This document shows positions 16,663 to 26,703 of a stretch of 64,000 bases of DNA, one piece after another (the first letter of the stretch is position 1; the number at the start of each line of letters is the position of its first letter). This DNA comes from WJMT01 sp964456985 (lineage in GTDB: Bacteria; Acidobacteriota; Aminicenantia; Aminicenantales; Aminicenantaceae), in the NCBI GenBank assembly GCA_964456985.1, contig CAYWDH010000001.1:85131-149130 (forward strand), given 5' to 3'. The notes beneath the pieces were generated by a model. The model saw only the letters and a list, made by a program, of their open reading frames with translations, was not told the DNA's origin and did no database searches. Both the position numbers and the translations under genes were made by a program.

Positions 16663-19194
16663 TCACATATCCGTTAAACCACTAGCTCCGTAGAACAGGG
16701 AATTAAAAAAGTATTTAAAAGACCCGTGAGACTGAGCTCTGTACTGAGCGGGAAATCCAATCAAAATAACCCTTCCTTTGCCGAACGGAACATCTACCAG
16801 AGCGCTCCGGCCGGTCAGATGCTCCTCTCCGCTGACCCAGCCGCTTAAAAGAGCCTCCGGAGCATACTTCACAACACTCCTCCCCTCAAATACTTTAAAC
16901 ACAGGGCTTCTTCTGAAAAAAACAACAGCATCTCGTCCATAACCATAAGTTATAGGATGGTCAGAATCATTGACAACAGCCAGCAAAGAACCAGGAATGA
17001 AAAACTCATCACGCCTGAGGTCAGAAGTACAGTCCTCTACACCAAGGTGCAGGCGTTTGATCCCGAATTCGGAAGAAGAATTCAGAGTCACGAGCGTTCC
17101 CCCGCTTTGAATAAAATCTTCTATATTTTTTATACCGATCTCACCTATCCCCCCGGCATATTTAGGAGGAACCGCTTCCTCAGACATCCCCTGGACAATG
17201 GCCCTGTCTCTGAGATCAGGAAAAATAATGACATCAAAATCTTCTGCGAGATTTCCCGCTCTGATATCCTTATCAAAAAGACTTTCATATTGAAATTCAA
17301 ACTGCTCCAGAACAAACCGGGTCCACCCCTCATCCATAGAAGCTGTCCAGCTTTTATAAAGACCGATTCTCGGCTTCCGGAAGGAATAGACTTTAATCCC
17401 AGGATCCTCTTCTATGCCTCTGAAACGGACAATCAGATTTTTTGAAACCGCTTTAATGTCATCCTCTGTACAGTCAGAACATCTCACAAGCATGGTTCCC
17501 ATGGGATAAAGCTTCCCTCCTGAAGAAAATTCCTCAGCAGCCCAAAAGATCTCATATCCTTTATCCAAAAGCCTGTTGGCTGCTACGATATCATCATTCG
17601 ATTCATGTCCCCATGTGTAAAAGAGCGCGCCCTTCTTAAGTTCTATTACCGGAGCAGGCTTTGTTATCTCTTTTACCAGTGCTGTCTCTGCTTCAAACGG
17701 CTCATCCGCTTTCACTGCTTTGACGCCCATAAGAAAAGGAAGAGTGTGTCCCACCACATCATAAGGTGTTTTGAGAGGACCGCCCTGGAACTCTCTTAGT
17801 TCCGGATAGACTTGGGGTTCGAGCAGGGTTTTCGCAAATCCTCCGAACGGCTGTGCCGTATACACGATAAAGGTTCCTTCAGGGTATTCGAATCCTCCGG
17901 CTGTGAAAGGTTTTTCAGCCCGGTTTATCTCCACTCCGCCTGTCATTAAGATATCAAGCATTTTCAATGTGGTGGAAAGATCACGCTGTTTTTCCGGGAT
18001 GATATAAGAATAAGGTGGCTCGGTCCGTTCCACGGCATTCTTGAAGATCCGATAATAGTTCTGCACCCAGTTTTCCCTGAGACGGGCCGCATTTGTTAGA
18101 GCGGCTCTGACAGCAGAATAGTCATAATCAACAATATCCCTTAATGTCCATTTCCCGCCTTTCCAGGGAAGAGGCATGCTTACGGATTCCTGTTTGACCT
18201 GAGGGCTCAGTCTTTCCCACGGAACATCGATGGGAGTTGCGATCTGAACACTGGCCGCCTCAGTGAGAATGCGTATCCCTCCGTGATAATGGTGATAGGC
18301 TCTTGCAGGAGTCCATGCATCAAATCCCATACTGTGCATGACCCCACCTTTTCCCTCTGATGTGAGTTCTGTAGCCATAAACGTCCCCATCATGGCTACC
18401 TCCTGTCTGAGTATGGGATCTATATTTGGTTCATAAGGATCCACAAACGGAGGGACAAACAATCTCGGACCTGTGCTCCCCATCTGATGCATATCCACGA
18501 TCACATGGGGATGCCATGCGTTATGGACTTTTATGGTTAATTTTGTTTCCTTCTGCGTAAACATAAACCAGTCACGGTTGTTATCATGACCTACATATTT
18601 ATTGTAAAGCCAGGGCAAGCGCCCTCCCTCATATTTTGTTCCGAGATACTTTTTATACCAGTCAACAACCATCTGAATCCCGTCAGGATTGTGCATGGGA
18701 GTCAAAATCAGTATGACATTATCCAAAATCTTTTTTGTCGCTTCATCTCTCTTTGTGGCCATATCATAAGCCAGCTCCATGGACATCTGACAGGCTGCTA
18801 TCTCAGTGGCATGAATAGAACAGTTCACCATGACCACTGCTTTTCCTTGAGAGATAAGTTTTTCCGCTTCCCCGGGTTTCAACTTTCTTGGGTCCGCAAG
18901 TCTCTGCTGGATCTGACGGTACTTTTCAAGATGCTTGTGGTTGTTCTCCGAAGTGATCACAGCCACGATAAACGAATTCCCCATTGTGGTCTTGCCCACT
19001 TCTTCCACCTGGACTAGGGGGCTTTGCTCTCCGAGAATCATGAAATATTCAACGATCTGATTCATATCCGCCAGTTTCCTGTCTGCCCCGACCTCGAAGC
19101 CCAGGAAATCCCGCGGGGACTGAATCTCAGCCGCAGCATTCTGAAACAAAAACAAAACAATAATCAAACCCAGAAAGGATTTTGTTTTTTTCAA
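16663..19194 (-). CDS. Secreted M14 zinc carboxypeptidase
   Basis: About 843 residues. The frame is open seven codons further to an ATG, but AAGGAGG lies inside those codons, so translation should begin at the TTG at 19194, giving a normal signal peptide (MKKTKSFLGL..., ending NAAA). The M14 peptidase domain (about 40-340) has zinc ligands SIHATE (His ~128, Glu ~131) and VDMHQMG (His ~236), the NPDG and NNRDW substrate-binding segments, and a LTEAA catalytic Glu. The C-terminal half (about 500-840) resembles a class-I glutaminase-like alpha/beta fold (IEDFIQSGGTLVTLNSSSEF; GKGRVILIGFPAQYRAQSHG), common in these large secreted M14 proteins. It would trim peptides in the periplasm or outside. 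Last gene of the peptidase operon. Confidence 0.93.
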   Translation of the reverse strand: MKKTKSFLGLIIVLFLFQNAAAEIQSPRDFLGFEVGADRKLADMNQIVEYFMILGEQSPLVQVEEVGKTTMGNSFIVAVITSENNHKHLEKYRQIQQRLADPRKLKPGEAEKLISQGKAVVMVNCSIHATEIAACQMSMELAYDMATKRDEATKKILDNVILILTPMHNPDGIQMVVDWYKKYLGTKYEGGRLPWLYNKYVGHDNNRDWFMFTQKETKLTIKVHNAWHPHVIVDMHQMGSTGPRLFVPPFVDPYEPNIDPILRQEVAMMGTFMATELTSEGKGGVMHSMGFDAWTPARAYHHYHGGIRILTEAASVQIATPIDVPWERLSPQVKQESVSMPLPWKGGKWTLRDIVDYDYSAVRAALTNAARLRENWVQNYYRIFKNAVERTEPPYSYIIPEKQRDLSTTLKMLDILMTGGVEINRAEKPFTAGGFEYPEGTFIVYTAQPFGGFAKTLLEPQVYPELREFQGGPLKTPYDVVGHTLPFLMGVKAVKADEPFEAETALVKEITKPAPVIELKKGALFYTWGHESNDDIVAANRLLDKGYEIFWAAEEFSSGGKLYPMGTMLVRCSDCTEDDIKAVSKNLIVRFRGIEEDPGIKVYSFRKPRIGLYKSWTASMDEGWTRFVLEQFEFQYESLFDKDIRAGNLAEDFDVIIFPDLRDRAIVQGMSEEAVPPKYAGGIGEIGIKNIEDFIQSGGTLVTLNSSSEFGIKRLHLGVEDCTSDLRRDEFFIPGSLLAVVNDSDHPITYGYGRDAVVFFRRSPVFKVFEGRSVVKYAPEALLSGWVSGEEHLTGRSALVDVPFGKGRVILIGFPAQYRAQSHGSFKYFFNSLFYGASGLTDM

Positions 19195-19238
19195 TGATTC
19201 CTCCTTTGATTTCATTTATATATTTTTTGGTGTACTGT

Positions 19239-22025
19239 TCACTTTCCTCTGTACGGAACGCCTCTGGTTATCCACGCGGGCCCTTCCGCCCCTTTGAGAT
19301 AGTGGTCAAAATATTCTTTTATCTTTTTAAACCAGTCCAGCTTGTTGGGATACTTTTGAGGATGATGGGGCTCCCCCCGGTACTGAAGAAACACACAGTC
19401 TTTTTCAAGCCTCCTCATAGCAAGATAAAGTTCAATGCCCTGATACCAGGGAACAGCCGTGTCTTGGTCACCGAAGATAATGAGAAGAGGCGTGTTGATT
19501 CGATCGGCAAAAAACAGAGGGGAATTCTCAATATACAGATCCCGTCTCTCCCAAAGGCTGGCGCCTATGCGGCTCTGCGTTTTTTCATACTGAAAAAGGC
19601 GAGCCATACCCGAACCCCAGCGGATGCCTCCGTAAGAGGATGTCATATTAGAGACCGGAGCTCCGGCAACAGCACACTTAAAAATATCGGTCTGTGTGAT
19701 CACAAAGGCTGTCTGGTATCCACTCCATGAATGACCGTGAAGGCCCACAGCATCCGAATCAGCAACGCCCATGTCTATTATTTTATGGATCCCTGGTACA
19801 AGACACTTTGTGGCTGAGAATCCGGGAGTTCCGATTTCAAACCTGATATCAGGCAGAAACAGGGCGTACCCATTACTGGCATAATAAGGAAAGCACGGCC
19901 TGTGATTAATGACAACTTGATTGAATTCGTAAAGCCTTTGAGAAAAAAACCGGTAAAAATAGACAATGACCGGATATCTCTTTCCCGGCTCATAATTTCC
20001 CGGTTTGATAAGGACTCCCTGAAGAGGGATCCCGTCGTCACTTTCCCATTCCACCAATTCCGCACTTCCCCAAGCAAAATCCTTTATTTGCGGATTCACA
20101 TCGGATATCTTTTCCGGAGAACTCAGGCTGAGTCCGCTGACCCAGAGGTCGGGAAATTCAGTGTAGCTCTCCCTTGTAAAGAGAAGGGTATCCGTATCCT
20201 TGGCCTTAGCTATAAAATTAAACTTTTTCTTTTCCTCAAGAAGCCTTTCAACACCTGTTTTATTAAGCTGCGCTCTGTAAAAACCCCAATTTTTATTATG
20301 ATTGTGATAAGAGGAAAGAAGGAGGGGTTCGCTCCGGCTAAAAAACTCCTTTTCAGGATCAAGCCGGATGATGCGGAAAGTTATGTCGTTTTGACGACCA
20401 GAACCTCCTGTTACATTTTCAGGCAGCCCCTCAACAACGGGAAATTTCCAGATATCATATTTATCATAGATCAGTACAGCTTCATCTTCCTCCAGCCAGC
20501 CTGCCACTCCATATCCGGGCACCTCACTCGGATAGTCATGGTCTTCATTGTAAAAAGGGATCCCGATATTCCCGGTTAGGTTCCGGCTTTCCCTGGTAGA
20601 CGTATCGAAAATATGCCAGTTCCCATCTTTATAATAGACTACATAGCGGCCTTCCGGAGAAAGGGAAGCCCTGTCTTCAAAACGGGATACAATGAGCGTG
20701 CGGCTACCATCTTTGATATTAACGAGATAGAGGTCATTCAACTGTCCGTACCATGTGATCATTTTCCTGTATGGAGCGTCCAGGAATCCCAGAGCATAAT
20801 TCCCATTCTCATTTGTGAGGACCCTGGGCATATCCCTGTCAGCAAGCTGTATATATTCGCCTTTATCCATATAATAAACAGCAAGGTAAGTCTGCTCCTT
20901 TATCCGGGGCCACATGTTCTTCTGATGCGTATTGATCAAAGGGTCATCCCAGTGCCATACATCTACCTCTCTCTTTTTGAGAATGGCGCTCACGTCATAA
21001 AGGTCTTCCTCTTTTGATTCTTCTTTATCTTTCTCCTTGCTGATACTGCTGGCTTCGGCTATCTCTTTCGGAAGAAATCCGAAATAAAGACGGAGGCCGT
21101 CCTTGCTCCAGGACAGGTCGTTTTTTTCAGGCAAAATCCATCCCTTAGGAACCTCATCCGAAGAAAGGGCCGGTTCTAAGCTTTTTTCAATCCCATCCCA
21201 TATATAAAGATACGCTTCACCTGTTTTTTCTTCTGAATCCTCCGAAGCTGAAAACGCAAGTCGGCTTCCCTTCTCAGTCCAGGTGAGCGCGGAAAATTTC
21301 ATTCCATCTTCCTTGATAATATCCTCGTGACCTTCCGGGTCAGAAGTAAGGTCAATAACGCTCAGACTGTTGTTTTTTGCTTCCGGCCCTGCAGTCGTGT
21401 AGGACAGAAACCGGGAAGACTTATCAAAACAGTAATCAGACACATAAGGAATGTAAATCTCTTTTTTTGAGCTGAGGTTCATGAGGACCAAATCAGTTCC
21501 CGTATCCTTGCTTTCCTCCTTTTTTTCCTCTTTGCTTTCCTTTTTTTCTTGCTCTTCCTTTTTATAGAGATGATAAGCGACCCAGGATGAATCTTCTGAA
21601 AACGCAAAGGATTTGACGTTCTCAACCTTTGAAACACTTCCGGTTCCCAGTTCCAAAAGAGCCATTCCGTTTTTCGGTTTTTCTTTTCCGTTCACAAGAG
21701 TCTTTAAAGCCTCTGGTTTTAAAATCACTCCCACCCAGGACGAATCTTCGGTAAAAACAGGCTTTATGCCTCTGTCTAGGATATAGGCCTTTCCATTCTT
21801 TAAATCCTTTATCACAGTTTCTCCGTCGCCTCTGTCCGGTTCCGCCGAATAGGCTGCCCAGAGACCGTTGTTTGAAAGAACCGCACCATGGATCTCCCTG
21901 AACTTCATGATGTCCTGGAGCGTCATAGCTTTTTTTATCTCTGAAGAACCCAGCGGATGAGTTCCAATTAAAGTCATGATCAGAAAAAGGCCCAGAAAAA
22001 TTGGATGTGATGTTTTTTGAGACAT
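19239..22025 (-). CDS. S9 family prolyl oligopeptidase-like peptidase, secreted
   Basis: A 928-residue exported serine peptidase; AGGAGG eight bases before the ATG. A signal peptide (about 1-28) is followed by a WD-like beta-propeller (about 35-640) that gates access, containing two low-complexity Lys/Glu insertions (around residues 155-175 and 330-345). The catalytic alpha/beta-hydrolase domain (about 650-928) has GHSWSG (nucleophile Ser ~765), FGDQDTAVP (Asp ~853) and GEPHHPQ (His ~885). The arrangement is that of prolyl/acylaminoacyl peptidases acting on short peptides. Neighbours are M14 and M28 peptidases, suggesting a peptide-degradation operon. Confidence 0.93.
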   Translation of the reverse strand: MSQKTSHPIFLGLFLIMTLIGTHPLGSSEIKKAMTLQDIMKFREIHGAVLSNNGLWAAYSAEPDRGDGETVIKDLKNGKAYILDRGIKPVFTEDSSWVGVILKPEALKTLVNGKEKPKNGMALLELGTGSVSKVENVKSFAFSEDSSWVAYHLYKKEEQEKKESKEEKKEESKDTGTDLVLMNLSSKKEIYIPYVSDYCFDKSSRFLSYTTAGPEAKNNSLSVIDLTSDPEGHEDIIKEDGMKFSALTWTEKGSRLAFSASEDSEEKTGEAYLYIWDGIEKSLEPALSSDEVPKGWILPEKNDLSWSKDGLRLYFGFLPKEIAEASSISKEKDKEESKEEDLYDVSAILKKREVDVWHWDDPLINTHQKNMWPRIKEQTYLAVYYMDKGEYIQLADRDMPRVLTNENGNYALGFLDAPYRKMITWYGQLNDLYLVNIKDGSRTLIVSRFEDRASLSPEGRYVVYYKDGNWHIFDTSTRESRNLTGNIGIPFYNEDHDYPSEVPGYGVAGWLEEDEAVLIYDKYDIWKFPVVEGLPENVTGGSGRQNDITFRIIRLDPEKEFFSRSEPLLLSSYHNHNKNWGFYRAQLNKTGVERLLEEKKKFNFIAKAKDTDTLLFTRESYTEFPDLWVSGLSLSSPEKISDVNPQIKDFAWGSAELVEWESDDGIPLQGVLIKPGNYEPGKRYPVIVYFYRFFSQRLYEFNQVVINHRPCFPYYASNGYALFLPDIRFEIGTPGFSATKCLVPGIHKIIDMGVADSDAVGLHGHSWSGYQTAFVITQTDIFKCAVAGAPVSNMTSSYGGIRWGSGMARLFQYEKTQSRIGASLWERRDLYIENSPLFFADRINTPLLIIFGDQDTAVPWYQGIELYLAMRRLEKDCVFLQYRGEPHHPQKYPNKLDWFKKIKEYFDHYLKGAEGPAWITRGVPYRGK

Positions 22026-22066
22026 GTCAAAATCCTCCTAATTTTTATGATTGGCTATATCTTCTA

Positions 22067-22990
22067 TCAATCCTCCTCCTTTTCGAACTGAGTGGGGTCC
22101 CATCCGAAATCAACATATTCCCAATCGATAGTTTCTCCTTTAATCTGGACAAGAACAAAGCCTTCCTCCATCCCGTCAAGAGGTCCTTCCCACCAGTTCG
22201 CGCTGACAGCCCCTGCCGTAATAAAGCGTATCCCTCCAATTGTAACATCCTCAAGTACATGGAGGTGACCTTGAAGCACAAGTCTCAGATTATGGTCTTT
22301 GAAAAGCTCGAGAATTTCATGCGCATCATTGACAACCAGACTGTTTATTTCATCCCCGACCGGATTGCCGCTGAACAGGGGATATGCAGTGACCAAAGGA
22401 ATATGAGTGCTTATGATAATCGGAGTTTCATGAGTGACTGATTCGAGGTCCTGTGAGATCCACTCCCTCTGGTCTTTACCAATCAAACCCACATAAGAAG
22501 AATCCGGAGGCAGGCCGATTGAATCCAGAACCATGAAATGCCAGCCCTTATGGTCAAAAGAATAATAACATTCCCCAATGCGTTTTTGATACATTTTCTT
22601 TCCGAATTCAGGGTGTGACGGATCCACGCCGCTTCCCTTACTGACACCGAAATGCTCATGATTTCCTATGGTGTTGTAAACCGGCATTTCAAAATTTTCG
22701 GAAACACTCTTATACATATCATAGAGCATACAAGCCCTCTCATACGGCTGCGCCATAGCATCCATTATGAGATCGCCTCCAGTCAATACAAAATCAGGCT
22801 TCAATTCATTGACAGCATTGACGGCCTGCATGAATCCCTCTTCAGCATGCAGTTCCGGCTGCACATGAATATCGGCTAGATAGGCGAAAGTAAAACGAAC
22901 TTCCTTGCTCTTACAGGAAGTAAAAATAAAAAGACCTAAAACGAACAAACTGAAAAATATGATTTTTTTAATCTGCTTTGAGCCTCTCAT
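22067..22990 (-). CDS. Calcineurin-like metallophosphoesterase lipoprotein
   Basis: About 307 residues; AAAGGAGG places the start at the ATG at 22990 rather than 9 codons upstream. The lipobox cysteine is at about residue 26 (FIFTSC). Metal-site motifs appear in the right order: ADIHVQPE (D40, H42), TGGDLIMDA, TIGNHEHFG, STHIPLV and LQGHLHV. The domain is complete. The protein would sit on the outer face of a membrane and hydrolyse a phosphodiester or phosphomonoester, substrate unknown. It lies in the middle of the peptidase operon, 41 bp before the S9 gene. Confidence 0.92.
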   Translation of the reverse strand: MRGSKQIKKIIFFSLFVLGLFIFTSCKSKEVRFTFAYLADIHVQPELHAEEGFMQAVNAVNELKPDFVLTGGDLIMDAMAQPYERACMLYDMYKSVSENFEMPVYNTIGNHEHFGVSKGSGVDPSHPEFGKKMYQKRIGECYYSFDHKGWHFMVLDSIGLPPDSSYVGLIGKDQREWISQDLESVTHETPIIISTHIPLVTAYPLFSGNPVGDEINSLVVNDAHEILELFKDHNLRLVLQGHLHVLEDVTIGGIRFITAGAVSANWWEGPLDGMEEGFVLVQIKGETIDWEYVDFGWDPTQFEKEED

Positions 22991-23043
22991 GAAGCCTCCT
23001 TTATGATTCGTTAACACTACCGGCCTATCAAATAAAAATCCGC

Positions 23044-24180
23044 TCAGTCTGAAAATGCTGTATTCAGCATCTGAAGATAGTCTTTGACTTCTGCTCTACG
23101 CGGATTCGACGGATTAGAATTATTTTGATAGGACTTTTCCGCTATGAGCGTAAACTGACTTTTTTCTATTCCAATGTCCTTAAACCGCGGAATATTCAAT
23201 CTCGAGGACAGATCCCTTACCTCTTTTATCAACTTTTCCGCAGCCCTTTTCCGGCTCTTGTCATCAATCCCCACAAAACCGGCTATCTCAGCATAGGAAC
23301 TCTCTGCTTCCGGAAGGTTAAACTCCATCACATAGGGAAGAAATATGGAATTAGCGACCCCGTGGGGGGTGTCATACAGAGCTCCCACTGCTTCAGCGAT
23401 ACAGTGAACCGCTCCCACATCACTGTTCCCGAAGGCCACTCCTGCCAGCATACTTCCCTTCATTAAATTTTCTCTGGCCTCCTTATCCCCTTCTATGTCA
23501 TTATACGCTCTTTCCAGGTGATGAAAGATCAGCCTGACCGCCTCTTTGGCAAAAAGGTCAGTGAGAAAAGTGGAAGGCTTTACAGAGAAGGCTTCAATGG
23601 CATGGACCAGAGCGTCCATCCCAGTGGAAGCAATGAGATTTTGTGGAAGAGTAGCAAGCAGATCCGGGTCAACCAATGCCACGGATGGAAAGGTATGAGG
23701 CCCTTTAATGGTCATCTTGAAGTTTCTTTCCGTGTGGGTTATTACAGAGCTCCATGTGACTTCACTTCCAGTCCCGCAGGTAGTGGGAATAGCCAAAACC
23801 GGAACCGGTGGAAACGTATACTTGTATTTTCCTTCATAGTCTTCAATAGAGCCTTTATTCGTCACGAGAAGAGCCACAGCTTTTGCCGCATCTAGTGCGC
23901 TCCCGCCTCCAAGACCAATGATGAGGTCAGGTCCTGTCTTTCTCGCAATGCTGCCCGCTCTGTTGACTGTCGTATACCGGGGATTGGGTTCCACATCATC
24001 AAATACAGTTATGCTTTTAAACTGAGAAACAATGGCTCTGTCAATTCCGGCCTTTCTTATTCCTTTATCTGTGACCAGGAACACACGGGATGCTTTTAGT
24101 TCCTCCTCGACAATCTTTCTGAGCTCCGTGACAGACCCGGCACCAAAAACAATCTTCGTGGGCAGATAAAAGCGAGCCAT
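23044..24180 (-). CDS. Iron-containing (type III) alcohol dehydrogenase
   Basis: A 378-residue cytoplasmic NAD(P)-dependent dehydrogenase. The start is the ATG whose A is the last base of the upstream TGA stop (translational coupling). The N-terminal dinucleotide domain has GLGGGSALDAAKAV and PTTCGTGSEVT. The C-terminal helical domain supplies the metal ligands DALVHAIEAF (Asp and His), VGAVHCIAEAV and DTPHGVANS. The length is normal for the family. The likely reaction is alcohol/aldehyde interconversion; substrate class cannot be read from sequence. It is the only obvious cytoplasmic enzyme in an otherwise exported gene set. Confidence 0.94.
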   Translation of the reverse strand: MARFYLPTKIVFGAGSVTELRKIVEEELKASRVFLVTDKGIRKAGIDRAIVSQFKSITVFDDVEPNPRYTTVNRAGSIARKTGPDLIIGLGGGSALDAAKAVALLVTNKGSIEDYEGKYKYTFPPVPVLAIPTTCGTGSEVTWSSVITHTERNFKMTIKGPHTFPSVALVDPDLLATLPQNLIASTGMDALVHAIEAFSVKPSTFLTDLFAKEAVRLIFHHLERAYNDIEGDKEARENLMKGSMLAGVAFGNSDVGAVHCIAEAVGALYDTPHGVANSIFLPYVMEFNLPEAESSYAEIAGFVGIDDKSRKRAAEKLIKEVRDLSSRLNIPRFKDIGIEKSQFTLIAEKSYQNNSNPSNPRRAEVKDYLQMLNTAFSD

Positions 24181-25697
24181 CAATCTCCAGCTTTCCTGAA
24201 ATCCGCTTTATCCTGATTGGCAAGGTCTAAAACACCCATGAATATCATCTGGGCAAGGTCCTCCATGATCTCAGGAGTGATGATATCTATATTGTCTTTG
24301 GTCACATGATAATAGGAGCGTGTTCCAAAGGCACTAAAAGACAGCGATGGCACGCCGGCCCATAAAAAGCGAGCCGCATCAAGCCTGGGGCGGCCAAGGT
24401 TCGCAAAATAACTGGGGAAAACCAGCCTGTGGGTGTATTTGTCGTTCGCCTTCTTAAAATAGCTCCACAGTTCAGGAAAGTTCTCCGCGCATAAGGCACT
24501 CAATTTATCCCCTGCCCCGACTCCGTCCATGTTTATCAAGCAAACTGTCTTTTCCAGAGGAAAGACTGGATTCTCCACATAAAATTTAGATCCGACAACA
24601 CCCTGCTCTTCAGCGCCAAAACAGATAAACAAGACAGAGCGCCTTGGTTGAACAGGACTTTTTGCCAGGGCTTCGGCAATCCCCAGGATCACAGACACGG
24701 CCGAGGCGTTGTCATTGGCACCAGGTATGATCTCATAACAGCGTCCCAGGTGGTCGAGGTGACCTCCGATAATAATGATTTCATCCTCGAGCGCAGGATC
24801 AGTGCCTTTGATCATGCCCAGGACATTATAGGCAATACCGTCAGGATGATGCTCTGTTGTGTTTTTTATGGTAAAGACTTTCCCGGTATCAAAGGACTGG
24901 GGTTTCAATTCCTTGTTGATCCGGGCCACTACGTCTCCGTGTTTTTTCTCTGTGCCTGCAAAAACATCATTCACAACCATCTCTCCCACATGAGAGTAAA
25001 TGAAGTTTTCATCATAAGCATTGTTCGGATTTGTTATGTGGTAGTTGTACAGCATGCCTCTTGCGCCGTGAGCCACAGCATTTTTTAACTTGTACTGGTG
25101 AAACGAATAAGGACGCCATTTATTAAAGACTTCAGCCCCAGCATTTGGAGAAACCGGAGCTTCCCTTTCCATAAGAACGATTTTCCCTTTGACATCCATG
25201 CCTTTGTATTCATCAAAATCCAGCTCAGGAGCGGTTATTCCGTATCCCACATAAACCACCTCAGCTGTGACTTCGCCGGAACCGGATGTAGAGCCCGGAA
25301 TAAATTCCTCTTCATATGTGTAGTATTTTCTGACTGTTTCCCCGTCAACAGGAATATTCATAGAAACATAACAGTCCTTAAACACGAGTGTGTAGGGATT
25401 CAGAAAAGCCTGGAGATAAGTGTTGTCATCTCCGGCCGGGAGAAGCCCCCATTTTCTGAAATGGGAAATGACCCACTGAGCGCTTTGATTATAACCGTCG
25501 GTTCCCGTGAGCCGGCCCCAGTACTTATCAGACGCCAGCTCTTTCACATAATTGAAAAGCGTCTGGCTGTGAATGGAATGCATTACCTGAAGCAGTTTCT
25601 GCTCCTGGCTCAGCTCCATCCTTTGCCGCTGGGCCGATAGAAAAGATACAGATAACATAAACACACACAAAAAGGACACAACGATCTTTTTGTTCAT
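24180..25697 (-). CDS. Secreted M28 aminopeptidase with PA domain
   Basis: A 505-residue exported zinc aminopeptidase. An AGGAGG site precedes the ATG; signal peptide about 1-22 (SFLSAQ). A PA-type insert (about 150-260) lies before the M28 catalytic domain (about 280-500), whose zinc ligands are GGHLDHLG (His), GANDNAS (bridging Asp), GAEEQG (catalytic Glu and Glu ligand), INMDGVG (Asp) and YYHVTKD (His). It releases N-terminal residues from peptides outside the inner membrane. A paralogue lies at 27487-28932. It follows the barrel gene by 29 bp, so barrel plus peptidases probably form one operon. Confidence 0.94.
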   Translation of the reverse strand: MNKKIVVSFLCVFMLSVSFLSAQRQRMELSQEQKLLQVMHSIHSQTLFNYVKELASDKYWGRLTGTDGYNQSAQWVISHFRKWGLLPAGDDNTYLQAFLNPYTLVFKDCYVSMNIPVDGETVRKYYTYEEEFIPGSTSGSGEVTAEVVYVGYGITAPELDFDEYKGMDVKGKIVLMEREAPVSPNAGAEVFNKWRPYSFHQYKLKNAVAHGARGMLYNYHITNPNNAYDENFIYSHVGEMVVNDVFAGTEKKHGDVVARINKELKPQSFDTGKVFTIKNTTEHHPDGIAYNVLGMIKGTDPALEDEIIIIGGHLDHLGRCYEIIPGANDNASAVSVILGIAEALAKSPVQPRRSVLFICFGAEEQGVVGSKFYVENPVFPLEKTVCLINMDGVGAGDKLSALCAENFPELWSYFKKANDKYTHRLVFPSYFANLGRPRLDAARFLWAGVPSLSFSAFGTRSYYHVTKDNIDIITPEIMEDLAQMIFMGVLDLANQDKADFRKAGD

Positions 25698-25726
25698 GAA
25701 TGCCTCCTAAATTTATTTAATTTTTT

Positions 25727-26548
25727 TTATATCCTTATGGCCAGTCCTCCTCTCAGCATAATTCCATCCCAGATCCCTACATCAAAAAGCAGATAGACAT
25801 TCCTCGTTATTTCTCCTTTAAGCCCCAGATTCAACTGGATAAAAGGGAAAAATCCGGGCAGAGTGAACTCCTCATCATCATCTTCTATTTCATCAATGAT
25901 TTCCCCTAGAGTTTTGGTCTCGCTTTCAGAATAGGACTCTCCTATCTGGTTCTGGATATCGAGTTCACCAGAATAGGAATAGCTGAGTTCAGCGTTTTCC
26001 AAGGCCGTTCCTGTGGCCGCACCAAAGCCAAACGTAAAATACGGACGAATCCTGGAAGAAGGAAACAAATCCCAGCGGAAGCTCAGATGAAAGGAAAGCG
26101 GTTTGATCAAAAATTCCGCACTCCCGCCAGCCTCAAAAAAAGCATCCGGATATAGGTCCATTTGAGCAGAGACTTCTGTCAGTGCCACTCTCATGGTCGT
26201 TTTCTCCACGGAAAGGCCTAAACTGAAAGAACCGTCATGCCCCCCGGGATACCAACGCAATTCAAATCCAAAATTATTTCCGCTCGAATCAAAAGAAACA
26301 TCCTGGGCATAACTTCCCTCTTCTAAATAAGGATAGTCATCCTGGATATCCGAAAGAAAATCATCCTTTAACGCCGACTCCAGACCGTCTTCAAGCACTC
26401 CTTCAATAAGCCCGCGAAGCACATTCATGCTCCAACTTGAATAATGAAAACCGAATTCTATTTTTCCCTGGGCAGAAACCGATGACACCAATAAAAATAC
26501 AAAGGAAAAAATAAAAATGACTTTCAATGATCCTTTTACTCGCTTCAT
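25727..26548 (-). CDS. Outer-membrane beta-barrel protein
   Basis: About 273 residues; GGAGGG before the ATG at 26548 decides the start, 13 codons inside the open frame. A signal peptide (about 1-24, SSVSAQ) is followed by amphipathic strands, an acidic segment (EIIDEIEDDDEEF) and a C-terminal strand GGLAIRI. No catalytic motif. The family of this kind of opacity-like barrel is not identifiable by eye. It is the first gene of the minus-strand peptidase operon and could be its uptake channel, though nothing in the sequence proves that. Confidence 0.78.
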   Translation of the reverse strand: MKRVKGSLKVIFIFSFVFLLVSSVSAQGKIEFGFHYSSWSMNVLRGLIEGVLEDGLESALKDDFLSDIQDDYPYLEEGSYAQDVSFDSSGNNFGFELRWYPGGHDGSFSLGLSVEKTTMRVALTEVSAQMDLYPDAFFEAGGSAEFLIKPLSFHLSFRWDLFPSSRIRPYFTFGFGAATGTALENAELSYSYSGELDIQNQIGESYSESETKTLGEIIDEIEDDDEEFTLPGFFPFIQLNLGLKGEITRNVYLLFDVGIWDGIMLRGGLAIRI

Positions 26549-26703
26549 GAATCCCTCCATCCTTGTATCATCCAAGTAAGTATACATGATTATGATTAAA
26601 ATTTTAATGTGAAATATATTGAAATTCAGGTTTTAAATAATATTGCTTATTCTGTGATATTCTGGTATTTTGATTATTTCAATATATGAAGAAGGAGGAG
26701 TCA

